Numbered from the stretch's first letter, positions 8,126-17,015 are shown. The stretch is DNA of 33,637 bases from Sedimentisphaerales bacterium (GCA_016935635.1 JAFGQP010000220.1:1-33637), one strand, 5' to 3'. The notes: generated by a model from the letters alone, not told the origin. Program-made: numbers and translations.

Positions 8126-9268
8126 TTATCGGGGAATTCCCGTAAATTCCATGATTGTCAAAATGCTTTGTCGGGCTCCGCGTCCTTCACTGATATCACC
8201 TTCATCACTGCCTAACGCAATATAGCGGCTGTCGCCCAGCCGGCAAACGGCTTCGATGCTCATGTCCGGAATGCGGGCAACCAGAATTGGGCTGTCCTTT
8301 TTATTTCCGCTCCACCAGAACAGGGCACTGTCCAGCGTATTAGGGGGGTACGGACTGTTGGGATTCAGCCGAGGCCCGTTGCTTTTGGCTGCGGTAATCA
8401 GGTATCCCCGGGTGATGGGATCCCAGCACAGATCACTGATTCCCCGGCCATCCAGGTCCAGTAAGAACAAGTCGATTACCTTTAATGAATCCGGCTGGAC
8501 GGGCCGTCCCATTTCGGGCATGCCCGACACCGCAAACAGCATCGCGGTGTTGTCAAATAACGGATTTCTCATCCCGCAAAGCAGCATCCGGCCATCGGGG
8601 GTAAAGGTGATTCCCTCCGCATTGGCCCAGCGATAGGTATTCTTGTTTTCGCCAGGGTCCGCATTAAAGGTGTAATAAGGGAGGAATCCAATCGTCTCAA
8701 AACGGCTTTCCAACTGCTGGCGAAGCGTTCCAGCCGAGATTACTTTGCTGCGATCCAGCGTCAGCGGTTGGAGGGATCTGATCTTACCGTAAAATAAATG
8801 GCGGCGTTGCGGCAGAGGCTGCGCATTCGGGGCATTGCTCAGAGAACACATTACATACAAAGAGGCGTCACCATCTTTTTTCACAAGGGCCAGTGACTCC
8901 GCGTCATCAAGCAGAAATTGTTCGTTACGAATCATAACCTGATGGTCCGGTGTCCCAATCTCCATTTTATTCAAATCGATCGGGCAGGTAAACAACAGGT
9001 GCTCATGTCGATCGCTGACAATAATTAAGATCCCATCCAGCCAGGCCAGTCCGCTGCATTCAAGAGCTTTGGGTTCTGTCTGCTGGTTGGACATTGGGGC
9101 TTTTACCGTAATATCTTTTTGGGCAACCACCGGCGGTTCAATCACAGCAAAGCGGATAGTGTAGACCCTGCCTGGCTCTTCTGCCTGAGCACAGAACGAG
9201 CTGAATGGGCATACCACCGCCACAAACAATAGAATGAATATCCGAATTGAACCTAACCAGTAAGCCAT
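8126..9268 (-). CDS. Secreted DUF3616 / phytase-esterase-like beta-propeller protein
   Basis: Exported protein of 380 residues. The first 30 residues form a signal peptide (IFILLFVAVVCPFSSFCAQA). The body has repeated short beta segments. The stretch ANAEGITFTPDGRMLLCGMR, followed by NPLFDNTAMLFAV, resembles the DUF3616/esterase-like phytase family, where an NxEG motif lies in a propeller blade; LECSGLAWLDG near residue 70 fits the first blade. The biochemical role of such proteins is mostly unknown. It is the first gene of an operon with the kinase, which suggests that it may act outside the membrane in the same response, though this is only positional inference. Confidence 0.65.
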   Translation of the reverse strand: MAYWLGSIRIFILLFVAVVCPFSSFCAQAEEPGRVYTIRFAVIEPPVVAQKDITVKAPMSNQQTEPKALECSGLAWLDGILIIVSDRHEHLLFTCPIDLNKMEIGTPDHQVMIRNEQFLLDDAESLALVKKDGDASLYVMCSLSNAPNAQPLPQRRHLFYGKIRSLQPLTLDRSKVISAGTLRQQLESRFETIGFLPYYTFNADPGENKNTYRWANAEGITFTPDGRMLLCGMRNPLFDNTAMLFAVSGMPEMGRPVQPDSLKVIDLFLLDLDGRGISDLCWDPITRGYLITAAKSNGPRLNPNSPYPPNTLDSALFWWSGNKKDSPILVARIPDMSIEAVCRLGDSRYIALGSDEGDISEGRGARQSILTIMEFTGIPR

Positions 9269-9292
9269 TTTTTCTCCATTCGACTCGAATAA

Positions 9293-9321
9293 ATTTTACG
9301 ATAATCACCTTGCAGTGTCAA
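9293..9321 (-). promoter_or_regulatory. Consensus-like sigma70 promoter of the DUF3616/kinase operon
   Basis: On the minus strand: -35 TTGACA (complement of 9316-9321), exactly 17-base spacer, -10 TAAAAT (complement of 9293-9298). It lies 25 bases before the ATG at 9268. The match suggests strong, housekeeping-sigma expression. Confidence 0.7.
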
Positions 9322-9393
9322 GAATATCCTCTTTTTGCTTAAAAATGTTCGGTTAATACACTGGAAAATATGGCGGTTTCTGGAGTCTTATAG

Positions 9394-9399
9394 TATAGT
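9394..9399 (+). promoter_or_regulatory. Possible -10 element for the DUF3592 gene
   Basis: TATAGT within AGTATAGTAC (9392-9401). The hexamer 17 bases upstream (TGGCGG) is a poor -35. The same 10-base string forms the -10 of the promoter at 15572-15600. Confidence 0.3.
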
Positions 9400-9476
9400 A
9401 CTAAAACGAAATGTGAAGGATTGAAATAGTAATCACTAAAGTCTCATAAAGATTTGCAGGAAAAGGAGGCTGACAG

Positions 9477-11219
9477 GTGCAACTGAAGCTTCGACGTCAC
9501 AGGACAACCAGCTGCGATTCAAATAAGCCTGATTCGGTTGCAGGCAGACTGTTTGTCACTGTTTTTTTTATGTTCTTTCTGGGCATGGGATTGTTGTTTG
9601 AGGTTTTTCTCGTCCGAGAAGTCGTTTCAGCAATCCATCGGCGAAGCTGGTCTGTCGTCAGTTGCCGCATTCTGGAAAGTTCCGTCCTTCAGGAATCCAA
9701 TTCTGAAAATCCCTATCGGTTTGCCGTCAAGTACGAATATCAGGTCAATGGGGCGACGTATCAATCTACACGCTATCAATTCAAGGATTCCGGCTCTGAT
9801 AATTATGCTAAAGCACAGAAGCTGGCGGATCGTTATCAGGCCGGCCTCGAAACACAATGTTATGTCAATCCCAAAAATCCTTCCGAAGCGATCCTTGAAC
9901 AGGATAGTCTCAGTATGGCCTGCTTTGTCCTGATTCCCTTTGTGTTTGTGCTTATTGGTATCGGAGGTATCTATGGTACATGGTTCTATAAGTCAAAGCC
10001 AAAAACCCAGAAAGCCGTTTTACCCGAAGTAAAGGGAGAAACCAGAAAAAGCCAATGGGGATTGCTTTTGTTTGGATTTGTATTCTTCGCCGCGGGGTCG
10101 GGATTCAGTTATATCTTTTTGATTCAGCCCATGCTGGATATGTTTCGTGCCAGAACATGGATTGAAACGCCCTGCACCATCATTTCCGGACAGGTTCTCA
10201 GCCATGATTCGGATGATGGCACCACCTACAGTGTCGATATCTTATATGAATATGTGTTTGACGATAAGGAGCATCGCAGCAACCGCTATGATTTCATGAG
10301 CGGCTCCAGCAGTGGTTATCAGGGCAAAAGAGAGGTGGTGGATAAATACCTGAAGCTCAAAAATACCGTCTGTTATGTCAATCCCGAATCACCCGGCGAT
10401 GCGGTCCTGATTCGAAACCTGACCTGGAAATACGCGATTGGCCTGTTTCCCCTGATTTTCGTTGGGGTGGGTCTGGCGATCATGATTGGTGCAGTGATCG
10501 GCATGAAGCGTCGTGCGGCCAAAGAGTCCATCGGGGGCTGGAAACCCCAAACAGCATTTACGTCCTTCCATTCATCCGGCTATCAGCGGTATTATGGGCC
10601 AAGGGAAGACAAAATCGCCCTCAAGCCGCAAAAACATCCGATAGCAATGCTGGTTTTTCCATTGATATTCTGCGGATTCTGGAATGGCTTGGTTTCGTTT
10701 TTTGTGTATGAGGTATTCTCTGGATTTAAGACCGGCCGCCCGGATTGGTGTTTGACGCTGTTTATGATTCCTTTTGTCCTGGTGGGGATTGGAACGGTTA
10801 TCTGGGTGATTTACCAGTTCCTGGCCCTGTTTAATCCGCGATTCGAGATAGCTATTCAGCCTGCATTACTCTGTCTGGGCGGCAATGGTCAGCTCCAGTG
10901 GACAATCCATGGTCAGGCCGGTCGAATCCGCAAATTAGTCATTAAATTAACTGCCAGGGAAGAAGTCGTAAACACGGATGGAGAGGGCTCCAATACGCAT
11001 CGCAAGCTCTTCTACGAAAAAGAACTTCTGTCCACCGCGTTGCGGCATGAGATGAAAACGGGCCAGGTTCATTTTACGATTCCCCAAAGCACAATGCATT
11101 CCTTCGAGGCCGAACATAACAAGATTATCTGGGCGATTGACGTCAAGGCCGATATCCCGCTTTGGCCGGATGTCAAACAGGAATATCAATTCTGTGTGAG
11201 CCCTCAACCTGTGATATAG
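9477..11219 (+). CDS. Membrane protein with two DUF3592 domains and an arrestin-like tail
   Basis: Protein of 580 residues starting at GTG, with AAAGGAGG (9462-9469) 7 bases upstream. It alternates membrane helices (about 24-48, 140-165, 195-220, 315-345, 385-450) with two homologous soluble domains. Domain 1 (about 57-138) has VVSCRILESS, YEYQVNG, TQCYVNPKNPSEAIL. Domain 2 (about 225-312) has TPCTIISGQV, YEYVFDD, TVCYVNPESPGDAVL. The repeated pattern C.I..S ... YEY ... CYVNP is typical of DUF3592, a family of unknown function. The last 130 residues (KLVIKLTAREEVV, then FYEKELL, WAIDVKADIPLWPDVKQEY) look arrestin-like. The next gene encodes another arrestin-like domain 13 bases downstream, so the two products may pair. 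Confidence 0.75.
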   Translation: MQLKLRRHRTTSCDSNKPDSVAGRLFVTVFFMFFLGMGLLFEVFLVREVVSAIHRRSWSVVSCRILESSVLQESNSENPYRFAVKYEYQVNGATYQSTRYQFKDSGSDNYAKAQKLADRYQAGLETQCYVNPKNPSEAILEQDSLSMACFVLIPFVFVLIGIGGIYGTWFYKSKPKTQKAVLPEVKGETRKSQWGLLLFGFVFFAAGSGFSYIFLIQPMLDMFRARTWIETPCTIISGQVLSHDSDDGTTYSVDILYEYVFDDKEHRSNRYDFMSGSSSGYQGKREVVDKYLKLKNTVCYVNPESPGDAVLIRNLTWKYAIGLFPLIFVGVGLAIMIGAVIGMKRRAAKESIGGWKPQTAFTSFHSSGYQRYYGPREDKIALKPQKHPIAMLVFPLIFCGFWNGLVSFFVYEVFSGFKTGRPDWCLTLFMIPFVLVGIGTVIWVIYQFLALFNPRFEIAIQPALLCLGGNGQLQWTIHGQAGRIRKLVIKLTAREEVVNTDGEGSNTHRKLFYEKELLSTALRHEMKTGQVHFTIPQSTMHSFEAEHNKIIWAIDVKADIPLWPDVKQEYQFCVSPQPVI

Positions 11220-11232
11220 GACGAAATACAGT

Positions 11233-11634
11233 ATGAGTCCATTAACCATCGATATTGACGATTTGAAAACATCCTTCCAGCCCGGTCAGATCATCCGCGG
11301 CCAGGTTCACTGGCAGGCAGACTCGACACCCCCCAAAGCGTGTCTGCGACTGTTGTGGTATACCAAAGGCAAGGGTACAGAAGATGTAGGCATTGTCGAA
11401 AATGTTGAATTTAGCGATCCCCAGCAAAACGACCGGCGTCCCTACCAGTTTAAAATTCCTGAAGGGCCGTACAGTTTTTCAGGGGAGTTGTTATCCCTCG
11501 TTTGGTCACTTGAACTGGTCGTCGGCAAACAATTTTCACGCCAGGATATTACCGTCTCTCCGGATGGGCATGAAATCCGGCTGCATGAAACAGTGCTTGA
11601 GGCAAAACCTTATTTAGAAGGTAATATAAGATAA
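11233..11634 (+). CDS. Small arrestin-like/Spo0M-like protein
   Basis: Soluble protein of 133 residues without signal or membrane segment. IDDLKTSFQPGQIIRGQVHW at the N-terminus is the usual opening of an arrestin N-like (Spo0M/SpoOM type) beta-sandwich, followed by LRLLWYTKGKG and a Pro-rich strand FKIPEGPYSFSG. It starts 13 bases after the DUF3592 gene and is surely co-transcribed. It may complete or dock to the arrestin-like tail of that membrane protein. Its last 21 bases overlap the convergent radical SAM gene. Function unknown. Confidence 0.7.
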   Translation: MSPLTIDIDDLKTSFQPGQIIRGQVHWQADSTPPKACLRLLWYTKGKGTEDVGIVENVEFSDPQQNDRRPYQFKIPEGPYSFSGELLSLVWSLELVVGKQFSRQDITVSPDGHEIRLHETVLEAKPYLEGNIR

Positions 11635-12744
11635 GGCTTTTTGGGTTAGCTTGGTCGGACGAAGCACATCCCTCAATTTCGTGATGTGCGTCATTTTTCG
11701 AGCTTCAAGAATGGTTTTGACGGCAGTAGGGCCTAAACCGGGCACGCGCAGCAGAGAAAACTTATCTGCTTTGTTGATATTGACTGGGAAATACTCCGGG
11801 TGAGCCTCCGCCCAGAGCAGTTTGGGGTCTTTTTCGAGTGACAAGCGTCCATCTTCATTAAACAGGATATCTGAGTCGGTAAATCCATATTTCCGCATCA
11901 GAAAATCTGTCTGATAAAGCCGGTGTTCCCGAATGAGCCGCTGTGCCGGCATTTCGCTGTCGCCCGGTAATGAAGGAGAGCCCACGCTGGATTGATAAGC
12001 ACTGAAATAGACCCGCTTGAGTTTCAATCCCTGATAGAGCCTGCCCATATAGCGGACGATCTGTTTGTCAGATTCTCCAGCCGCGCCAACAATAAACTGG
12101 GTGGTTTGCTTAACTCGCTGGTATCTGCTGCCCCTGGCAGTCAGTGCGCTGATGAGCTTCATCGGAGCGATAATATCATTGAGAAAGTCTTTTTTATGGG
12201 ACAATCGCGACAGGTATTCCTGGCCGGGGGTTTCAATGTTGATGGATACTGCCGATGCCAGCTTCAGGGTTTCTTCAATTGCGGCTGGCGATGCTCCGGG
12301 AAGGATTTTCAGATGAATATACCCTCGAAATCGATGTTTCTTGCGAAGAATTGAAGCAATTCCATTCAGCCGTTCCATGGTCTTATCCGGCGTGCCAGTC
12401 AGCCCGGAACTCAAAAACAGCCCATGCACAAATCCGGCCCGAAGGTAATCCATGAACAAGTTGGCGGTTTCTTCGATACCCAGGGTGCATCGGGCAACAT
12501 CATTGCCGCCGCGAAGAGGGCAGTAAAGACAATCATTCGAACAGGCGTTTGATATCAGGGTTTTAAGCAGGATGGTTGAGCCGCCGCCAGGCAACACGAC
12601 CGGGTATATCCAGTTTCCGTCAGGGCCTTTTTGGCGATGCTCTTCCTTGCTGGTCGCGCAGGCACACGCAAGGTCGTATTGGCCATCCCGGCCGAGAATT
12701 TTGAGCTTTTCCGTGGTGTCTGGCTGACTGATTATTGCGGGCAT
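11614..12744 (-). CDS. Radical SAM protein of the UDG-linked DNA modification/repair type
   Basis: Protein of 376 residues. The [4Fe-4S]-SAM motif is CSNDCLYC, with Cys68, Cys72 and Cys75 (CxxxCxxC). EKLKILGRDGQYDLACACA at the N-terminus and CPLRGGNDV after the cluster match the group of putative DNA modification/repair radical SAM proteins usually encoded beside a uracil-DNA-glycosylase-like partner. A C-terminal helix-hairpin-helix (about 332-376, INKADKFSLLRVPGLGPTAV) supports DNA binding. The partner glycosylase gene is not in this window. No Shine-Dalgarno precedes the ATG, which sits just behind AT-rich sequence (TAGAAT at 12759-12764, minus strand), so a very short leader is possible. 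The 3' end overlaps the arrestin-like gene by 21 bases. Confidence 0.85.
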   Translation of the reverse strand: MPAIISQPDTTEKLKILGRDGQYDLACACATSKEEHRQKGPDGNWIYPVVLPGGGSTILLKTLISNACSNDCLYCPLRGGNDVARCTLGIEETANLFMDYLRAGFVHGLFLSSGLTGTPDKTMERLNGIASILRKKHRFRGYIHLKILPGASPAAIEETLKLASAVSINIETPGQEYLSRLSHKKDFLNDIIAPMKLISALTARGSRYQRVKQTTQFIVGAAGESDKQIVRYMGRLYQGLKLKRVYFSAYQSSVGSPSLPGDSEMPAQRLIREHRLYQTDFLMRKYGFTDSDILFNEDGRLSLEKDPKLLWAEAHPEYFPVNINKADKFSLLRVPGLGPTAVKTILEARKMTHITKLRDVLRPTKLTQKALSYITF

Positions 12745-12868
12745 TGTTATACAAATATATTCTAAATAGTCTTTCTGAAACTACGGCTTAAACCTGTTTT
12801 TACTACCTTATAGAAAATATTTTAATTCGCAAGTTAAGTAAATCAAAATTTTCGGGTAATTATCTGTA

Positions 12869-12897
12869 TAGTCATTGTTGAGTATGAAGCGTATAAT
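12869..12897 (+). promoter_or_regulatory. Promoter of the sigma factor/FecR operon
   Basis: TAGTCA (12869-12874, 4 of 6 consensus), 17-base spacer, perfect TATAAT (12892-12897). The expected start near 12904 gives a leader of about 50 bases before the ATG at 12956. Confidence 0.5.
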
Positions 12898-12955
12898 GTT
12901 TTCTTAGATTGGCATAGAGGGGATAAATAGATAAAAATTATCCCCAAGGGGAATT

Positions 12956-13531
12956 ATGTCAGATAATCCCGAAAACAAGGCAGATCAAAAAGGGCTGGAA
13001 GACAGCACCGACAGGGTGCAGGAAGAGCAGATATTATCATTAATATTCCAGTACCGGATTAAGTATATCTCCTATATCCGCTCGATCATCTGTGATTACC
13101 ATTTAAGTGAAGATGTCTATCAAAGTGTTTCCCTTGAAGCGATTCGTTCTGCCGGCAAATTTCAAAGCATGAAGCATTTGCAGCAGTGGCTCTGGGTCGC
13201 CTGCCGGACGCGGGCACTGAATGTCCTGAGAGAACAGAACAAGCCAGTCAAGGTTTTTGATAATGAAATGCTGGATATTATGCAGCCGTTTTGGGAAAAC
13301 CGCAGTGCTTATGAACAGCATGAGATTTTTTCCTATCTGGAAACCTGCATCAGCAGGCTATCGGCCTATGCTCGGGAAATTATTCATTTTCGTTATCGAG
13401 AAAACTTGACCGGCCAGAAGCTTGCCGATGCTCTCGGGCGTAAATGTGAATCGGTCTATGTGGCTTTAAGTCGTGTTCACAGGACTCTGGCAGAATGTAT
13501 TCAGCGGCAAAGCGCCATCCACAAAAAATAA
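12956..13531 (+). CDS. ECF-like RNA polymerase sigma factor (planctomycete group)
   Basis: Sigma-70 family factor of 191 residues. Region 2 spans about 25-105 (IKYISYIRSIICDYHLSEDV... QQWLWVACRTRALNVLRE), with the usual aromatic/basic pattern for -10 recognition. Region 4 spans about 130-185 (LSAYAREIIHFRYRENLTGQ, then a helix-turn-helix ending SVYVALSRVHRTL). AAGGGG lies about 5 bases before the ATG. The stop codon is separated by one base from the ATG of the FecR-type gene, so the two are translationally coupled, as in planctomycete sigma/anti-sigma pairs. The nearby LamG genes are candidate targets, but their promoter region looks housekeeping-like. Confidence 0.88.
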   Translation: MSDNPENKADQKGLEDSTDRVQEEQILSLIFQYRIKYISYIRSIICDYHLSEDVYQSVSLEAIRSAGKFQSMKHLQQWLWVACRTRALNVLREQNKPVKVFDNEMLDIMQPFWENRSAYEQHEIFSYLETCISRLSAYAREIIHFRYRENLTGQKLADALGRKCESVYVALSRVHRTLAECIQRQSAIHKK

Positions 13532-13532
13532 A

Positions 13533-15272
13533 ATGTCCAAAAACCAGCAAAATCAGAATAACTTGAGCAATGTGCCGGACGAGGCCGTCTTTGTTTGTCT
13601 GGCCTATGCCTATTTGGACAATCAGGCGACAGTCCAAGAGCAGGACCGGCTCAAGGCATGGCTGCAGCAATATCCGGCCCTGCGTGAGTTGTTTATCCAA
13701 ATATGCATGCAGGACCAGATGGTCTATGAGGCAGTCAATACCTCCGGCGGCTTTGTTTATCAGCCACAGGCTGCTCAGGAAGATCGAAACCTGTCGTTAT
13801 GGCGGGAATTAAGCTGGGAGGAGAAAAACGCCCCGGCTGTCCCGCAGGACAAAACGGCTGATGACACCGCCAAAATTATTCCCGACCGCAGCCGTATTGT
13901 TCCCATCAAGCATCGAGTCAATCGCTTGTCGGTGGCGACCATCATCTCGCTGGCCGCGGCTTTGCTGCTGATGATGACCTACATTTATTTCCATCCGTAT
14001 GCCAGCATTGAAACAGCGACGCTGGTGGATGCCATGAATGTGCAATGGGCGGAAGAAATGCGTATGCCCGGGCCTCAGGGACGCATTAAAACACTGGTCC
14101 CGATGACCCTGCTGCAGGGGATTGCCCGGATTCAAATGGACGATGGGGTTGATCTGGTTGTCGAGTCGCCCGCCAAATTTGAGCTGGCTACCTCGTCGGA
14201 GCTGCGTATGGACTATGGCAGAGTCTATGCCTATGTCTCTGAAATCGGGCGGGGTTTTACTGTCACGACGCCGAATTCCAGGATTGTTGATCTGGGCACA
14301 GAATTTGGGATTCAGGCCGATAATAATGGGCAAACGAATTTGCATGTTTTTCAGGGGAAGACTTACCTGGTTGCAGGAACCAAACAGAATGCCAAGACCG
14401 TTCAGACCCTGGAGGCAGGTCAGGCCCGAGGCATTCAAAGCAATGGAACAGTGCGAAGCCTGAGGTTGAAAACGGATGACTTTGTTCGTTCGTTTAATCC
14501 CAGACAGAACGTAGTCTGGAAGGGGCAGCCCCTGGATCTGGCAGATATGGTTGGCGGTGGAAATGGGTTTGGTACCGGCACGATCAATAAAGGCTATCAT
14601 CTGACGACGGGCAATGCTCTGCTGTTTGATGGACCCGTAAGTGTCTCAAACGAAGGGAGTTACAGTCCGATTTTTTCGAATCCGTTTGTGGATGGAGTAT
14701 TTATTCCAATCGGACCCGGCCAGATAGTGTCTTCACTGGGGCATCAATTTGATGATTGCCCGGCCACCAACGGAGGAGCCTGGAGCGGGACGGTCTTTAA
14801 TGGGGCCCTGCATTACAGCTATTCAAACCCGAAAATCTATCGGCACCAGTTGCGTCTGGCAGGCAAAGCGTATGGTGTTGCCGGCAATCCTGCCATCAAT
14901 ATGCACGCCAACTGCGGAATTACCTTCAATCTGGATGAAATCCGACGTCTGGTGCCGGGCTATGATGTTGGGCAATTTACTTCCTTGTATGGAATCAGCG
15001 AGACGTTTTTTGATTTTTATGACGTACGGGATATTCCGGATATTGTGGTGCCGCGGGTCGATTTCTTTGTACTGGTTGACGGCAAGGTCCGGTTTTCGAA
15101 GAAGTCTGTTGCTCCCGAGGCAGGCAAACGGCTTCTGGCCGAAGTTCCCTTGCTGCCCGGGGACCGTTTTCTGACCCTGATTACCACCCAGAGCGATGAC
15201 CCGTATGCAATCAGCTATGACTGGGCCCTGTTTGCCGAACCGCAGCTTGTATTGACAAGGGTAAGCCAGTGA
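13533..15272 (+). CDS. FecR-domain transmembrane protein with C-terminal NPCBM-like domain
   Basis: Protein of 579 residues and probable membrane regulator of the sigma factor encoded just upstream. The ATG at 13533 is one base after the sigma stop; the longer frame from 13473 would overlap the sigma gene and lacks support. Cytoplasmic part about 1-130; transmembrane helix about 132-153; FecR core about 190-300 with VVESPAKFEL, GRGFTVTTPNSRIVDLGTEF and HVFQGK. The C-terminal 160 residues include GITFNLDEIR, VDFFVLVDGKVRF and YDWALFAEPQL. They resemble the NPCBM-type module of the metalloprotease at 112-1896. The layout (cytoplasmic anti-sigma-like part, FecR sensor, carbohydrate-binding-like tip) suggests sensing of a surface or environmental glycan; this is inference. 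Confidence 0.85.
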   Translation: MSKNQQNQNNLSNVPDEAVFVCLAYAYLDNQATVQEQDRLKAWLQQYPALRELFIQICMQDQMVYEAVNTSGGFVYQPQAAQEDRNLSLWRELSWEEKNAPAVPQDKTADDTAKIIPDRSRIVPIKHRVNRLSVATIISLAAALLLMMTYIYFHPYASIETATLVDAMNVQWAEEMRMPGPQGRIKTLVPMTLLQGIARIQMDDGVDLVVESPAKFELATSSELRMDYGRVYAYVSEIGRGFTVTTPNSRIVDLGTEFGIQADNNGQTNLHVFQGKTYLVAGTKQNAKTVQTLEAGQARGIQSNGTVRSLRLKTDDFVRSFNPRQNVVWKGQPLDLADMVGGGNGFGTGTINKGYHLTTGNALLFDGPVSVSNEGSYSPIFSNPFVDGVFIPIGPGQIVSSLGHQFDDCPATNGGAWSGTVFNGALHYSYSNPKIYRHQLRLAGKAYGVAGNPAINMHANCGITFNLDEIRRLVPGYDVGQFTSLYGISETFFDFYDVRDIPDIVVPRVDFFVLVDGKVRFSKKSVAPEAGKRLLAEVPLLPGDRFLTLITTQSDDPYAISYDWALFAEPQLVLTRVSQ

Positions 15273-16001
15273 CATGATCGGGCTGTGCTGTAGGGTAGCA
15301 GCAAGGTAAGTGTAGTTTTCTTTGAAAAGTTAAGAGTTGCTTCAAGGTCTTATAAAAATTACGATTTTGTGGTAAATAGTGTAGAATACCAATCCATGTT
15401 TGACCTGTAAAAGACGGCATGTTTGACGAGATATGCAGTGTCCTGTTTGCTGTCTGGCGGTTGGAATTTAATTTGATGAGATGTCGTAAGAGATTGGTAT
15501 TAAACAAATTAAAGAATTCGGGTCAATTGGTTCATGGAGCGGCTCCAAAGGTCCCGAAAATCAGTTTTTTATTGAAAAAGCTGGCTCAATACAGTATAGT
15601 ACAGTGATTAAAAGCTGACTGAAATAGCAGCGGAAATATGGTGATGATCGGGTTCTGTGCGGATGAGGCAGTGATTTTGGCATCTGCTTGTTAGTTCAAG
15701 ACTTATAGCAAATGCAGCAATGTTTTTGGCGGGTATATTTTGTCTCATTGAATGTCCAACGCACGGATAGCTGGGTGAAATCAGAATAATGAATTTGTCG
15801 GAAGAGGGTTTTTCACGCAAAAAAATTTAAAATAGTGCCCATGCAGGGCGTTTAATATAAGAGGGGAAATATTCACAATCAAATAAAACTGTATTTTTGA
15901 AAGGAAAATATGGCATAACCAACACAAAACACAAACACACACATGAATTTGAATTAAGTGAAAACAAATAAGAAACGATGTTAAGTTTGGAGGTGGTTTA
16001 G
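15273..16001 (+). other. 730-bp gene-free region with long leader of the LamG gene
   Basis: No ORF here looks real. A near-consensus promoter is at 15572-15600. From its expected start (about 15607) to the ATG at 16002 the transcript leader would be nearly 400 bases. The last 100 bases turn A/C-rich (repeated CAAACAC-like strings around 15920-15945) and end with GGAGGT before the ATG. I see no T-tailed hairpin that would split off a separate small RNA, and no riboswitch family I know. Confidence 0.5.
15572..15600 (+). promoter_or_regulatory. Near-consensus sigma70 promoter upstream of the LamG genes
   Basis: TTGAAA (15572-15577), exactly 17-base spacer, TATAGT (15595-15600). It points toward the PEP-CTERM LamG gene about 400 bases away. 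The -10 lies in AGTATAGTAC, repeated at 9392-9401. Confidence 0.6.
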
Positions 16002-16967
16002 ATGAAAAAGCAAATGTTAGTATTATTGGCCGTAGTGAGTTTGTTATCAATGACTGTAAGTGCTGATACTGTTGCCTATTGGCGTTTCGAAGAAGGCCCG
16101 GCGGATGCTCAGGTCCCGCATCCTGTTGCGGATGGACAGTATTATGAGGGTGTTGTTGATTCATCTGGAAATGGCAACGGATTGTCCGTGTGGAATGAAG
16201 GCGCTGCCGGTTATGTATATAAGACCGAAGTCGGAGGCTCGGTTGTTGATGGCGTTGCCAATAATTACAGTGTGAAGAATTCCGGTGGTGGTCCGGCAAT
16301 GTGGACAGATACAGCCGATGCGATTAATTCGATAACCCCTGCGGCATTTACCGTTGAAGCGACATTTAAACTGGAAAATGGCGGTTATAAGACTATCGTT
16401 GGCCGCGACTCCCGTGGAACCGCAACCGCAGGTACCAATACAGACGGCAATCTGGCAGCCCTGTATTTCCAGGCCATTCCAAACAATGGCCTTGCGATCA
16501 AGTTCTGCGACGTTTCGGGTTATTGGCATGAGGCTCTTGCCGCTCCCGGTTCGTATGTTGGCTTTGACTGGGGCACTGATCCGGATGGAACACAGGCACA
16601 TTGGTACAGCATGGCGGGTGTCAGCGATGGAACAATGCTGTCTTTGTGGCTTAGAGACCTAACCACTGCCGGCAGCTGGCAGATGATTGCTCAGACCGAT
16701 ATGTCGGCTGTCAACCCCGGCAGTCCCGATACTGCTCTGTCGGCGGGTGCCGGCGATGGCGGTGACTGGGATGCTGGAAACTGGACCGTGGGACGCGGCC
16801 TGTATGGCGGCGGCCATGGCGACCGTGCTTATGGCTACATCGATGAAGTCCGTATTTCCGATGCAGCGCTGAACGTAGACCAGTTCCTGATGGTTGTTCC
16901 GGAACCGGCCACGATGGCGGTATTGGGTCTTGGCGCCCTGTTGGCGGCTCGTATGCGTCGTAAGTAA
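16002..16967 (+). CDS. Secreted LamG-domain protein with PEP-CTERM sorting signal
   Basis: Exported protein of 321 residues. GGAGGT at 15989-15994 lies 7 bases before the ATG. Signal peptide 1-21 (MLVLLAVVSLLSMTVSA). Then one LamG/concanavalin-like beta-sandwich domain (about 22-290), recognisable from VAYWRFEEGP, FTVEATFKLENGGYKTIVGR and YGYIDEVRISDAAL. The C-terminus is a textbook PEP-CTERM signal: VPEPATMAVLGLGALLAARM with a terminal RRK, processed by an exosortase, which is not in this window. Its whole LamG domain is paralogous to the N-terminal domain of the next gene (for example VAYWRFEEGPA and AGDGGDWD in both), a tandem duplication. Probable role: glycan binding or surface matrix; ligand unknown. 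Confidence 0.88.
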   Translation: MKKQMLVLLAVVSLLSMTVSADTVAYWRFEEGPADAQVPHPVADGQYYEGVVDSSGNGNGLSVWNEGAAGYVYKTEVGGSVVDGVANNYSVKNSGGGPAMWTDTADAINSITPAAFTVEATFKLENGGYKTIVGRDSRGTATAGTNTDGNLAALYFQAIPNNGLAIKFCDVSGYWHEALAAPGSYVGFDWGTDPDGTQAHWYSMAGVSDGTMLSLWLRDLTTAGSWQMIAQTDMSAVNPGSPDTALSAGAGDGGDWDAGNWTVGRGLYGGGHGDRAYGYIDEVRISDAALNVDQFLMVVPEPATMAVLGLGALLAARMRRK

Positions 16968-17015
16968 TTGATGTGACAATCTGTTTTTTAGCAGAATTAC
17001 GCGAAACAATTTTGG

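Noticed and set aside
13809-14600. Minus-strand open frame of 263 codons
   Set aside because: Antisense to the FecR-domain gene, whose motifs are clear; no domain visible in the shadow.
15419-15607. 62-codon frame in the leader region before the LamG genes
   Set aside because: No ribosome binding site, and it overlaps the promoter at 15572-15600.
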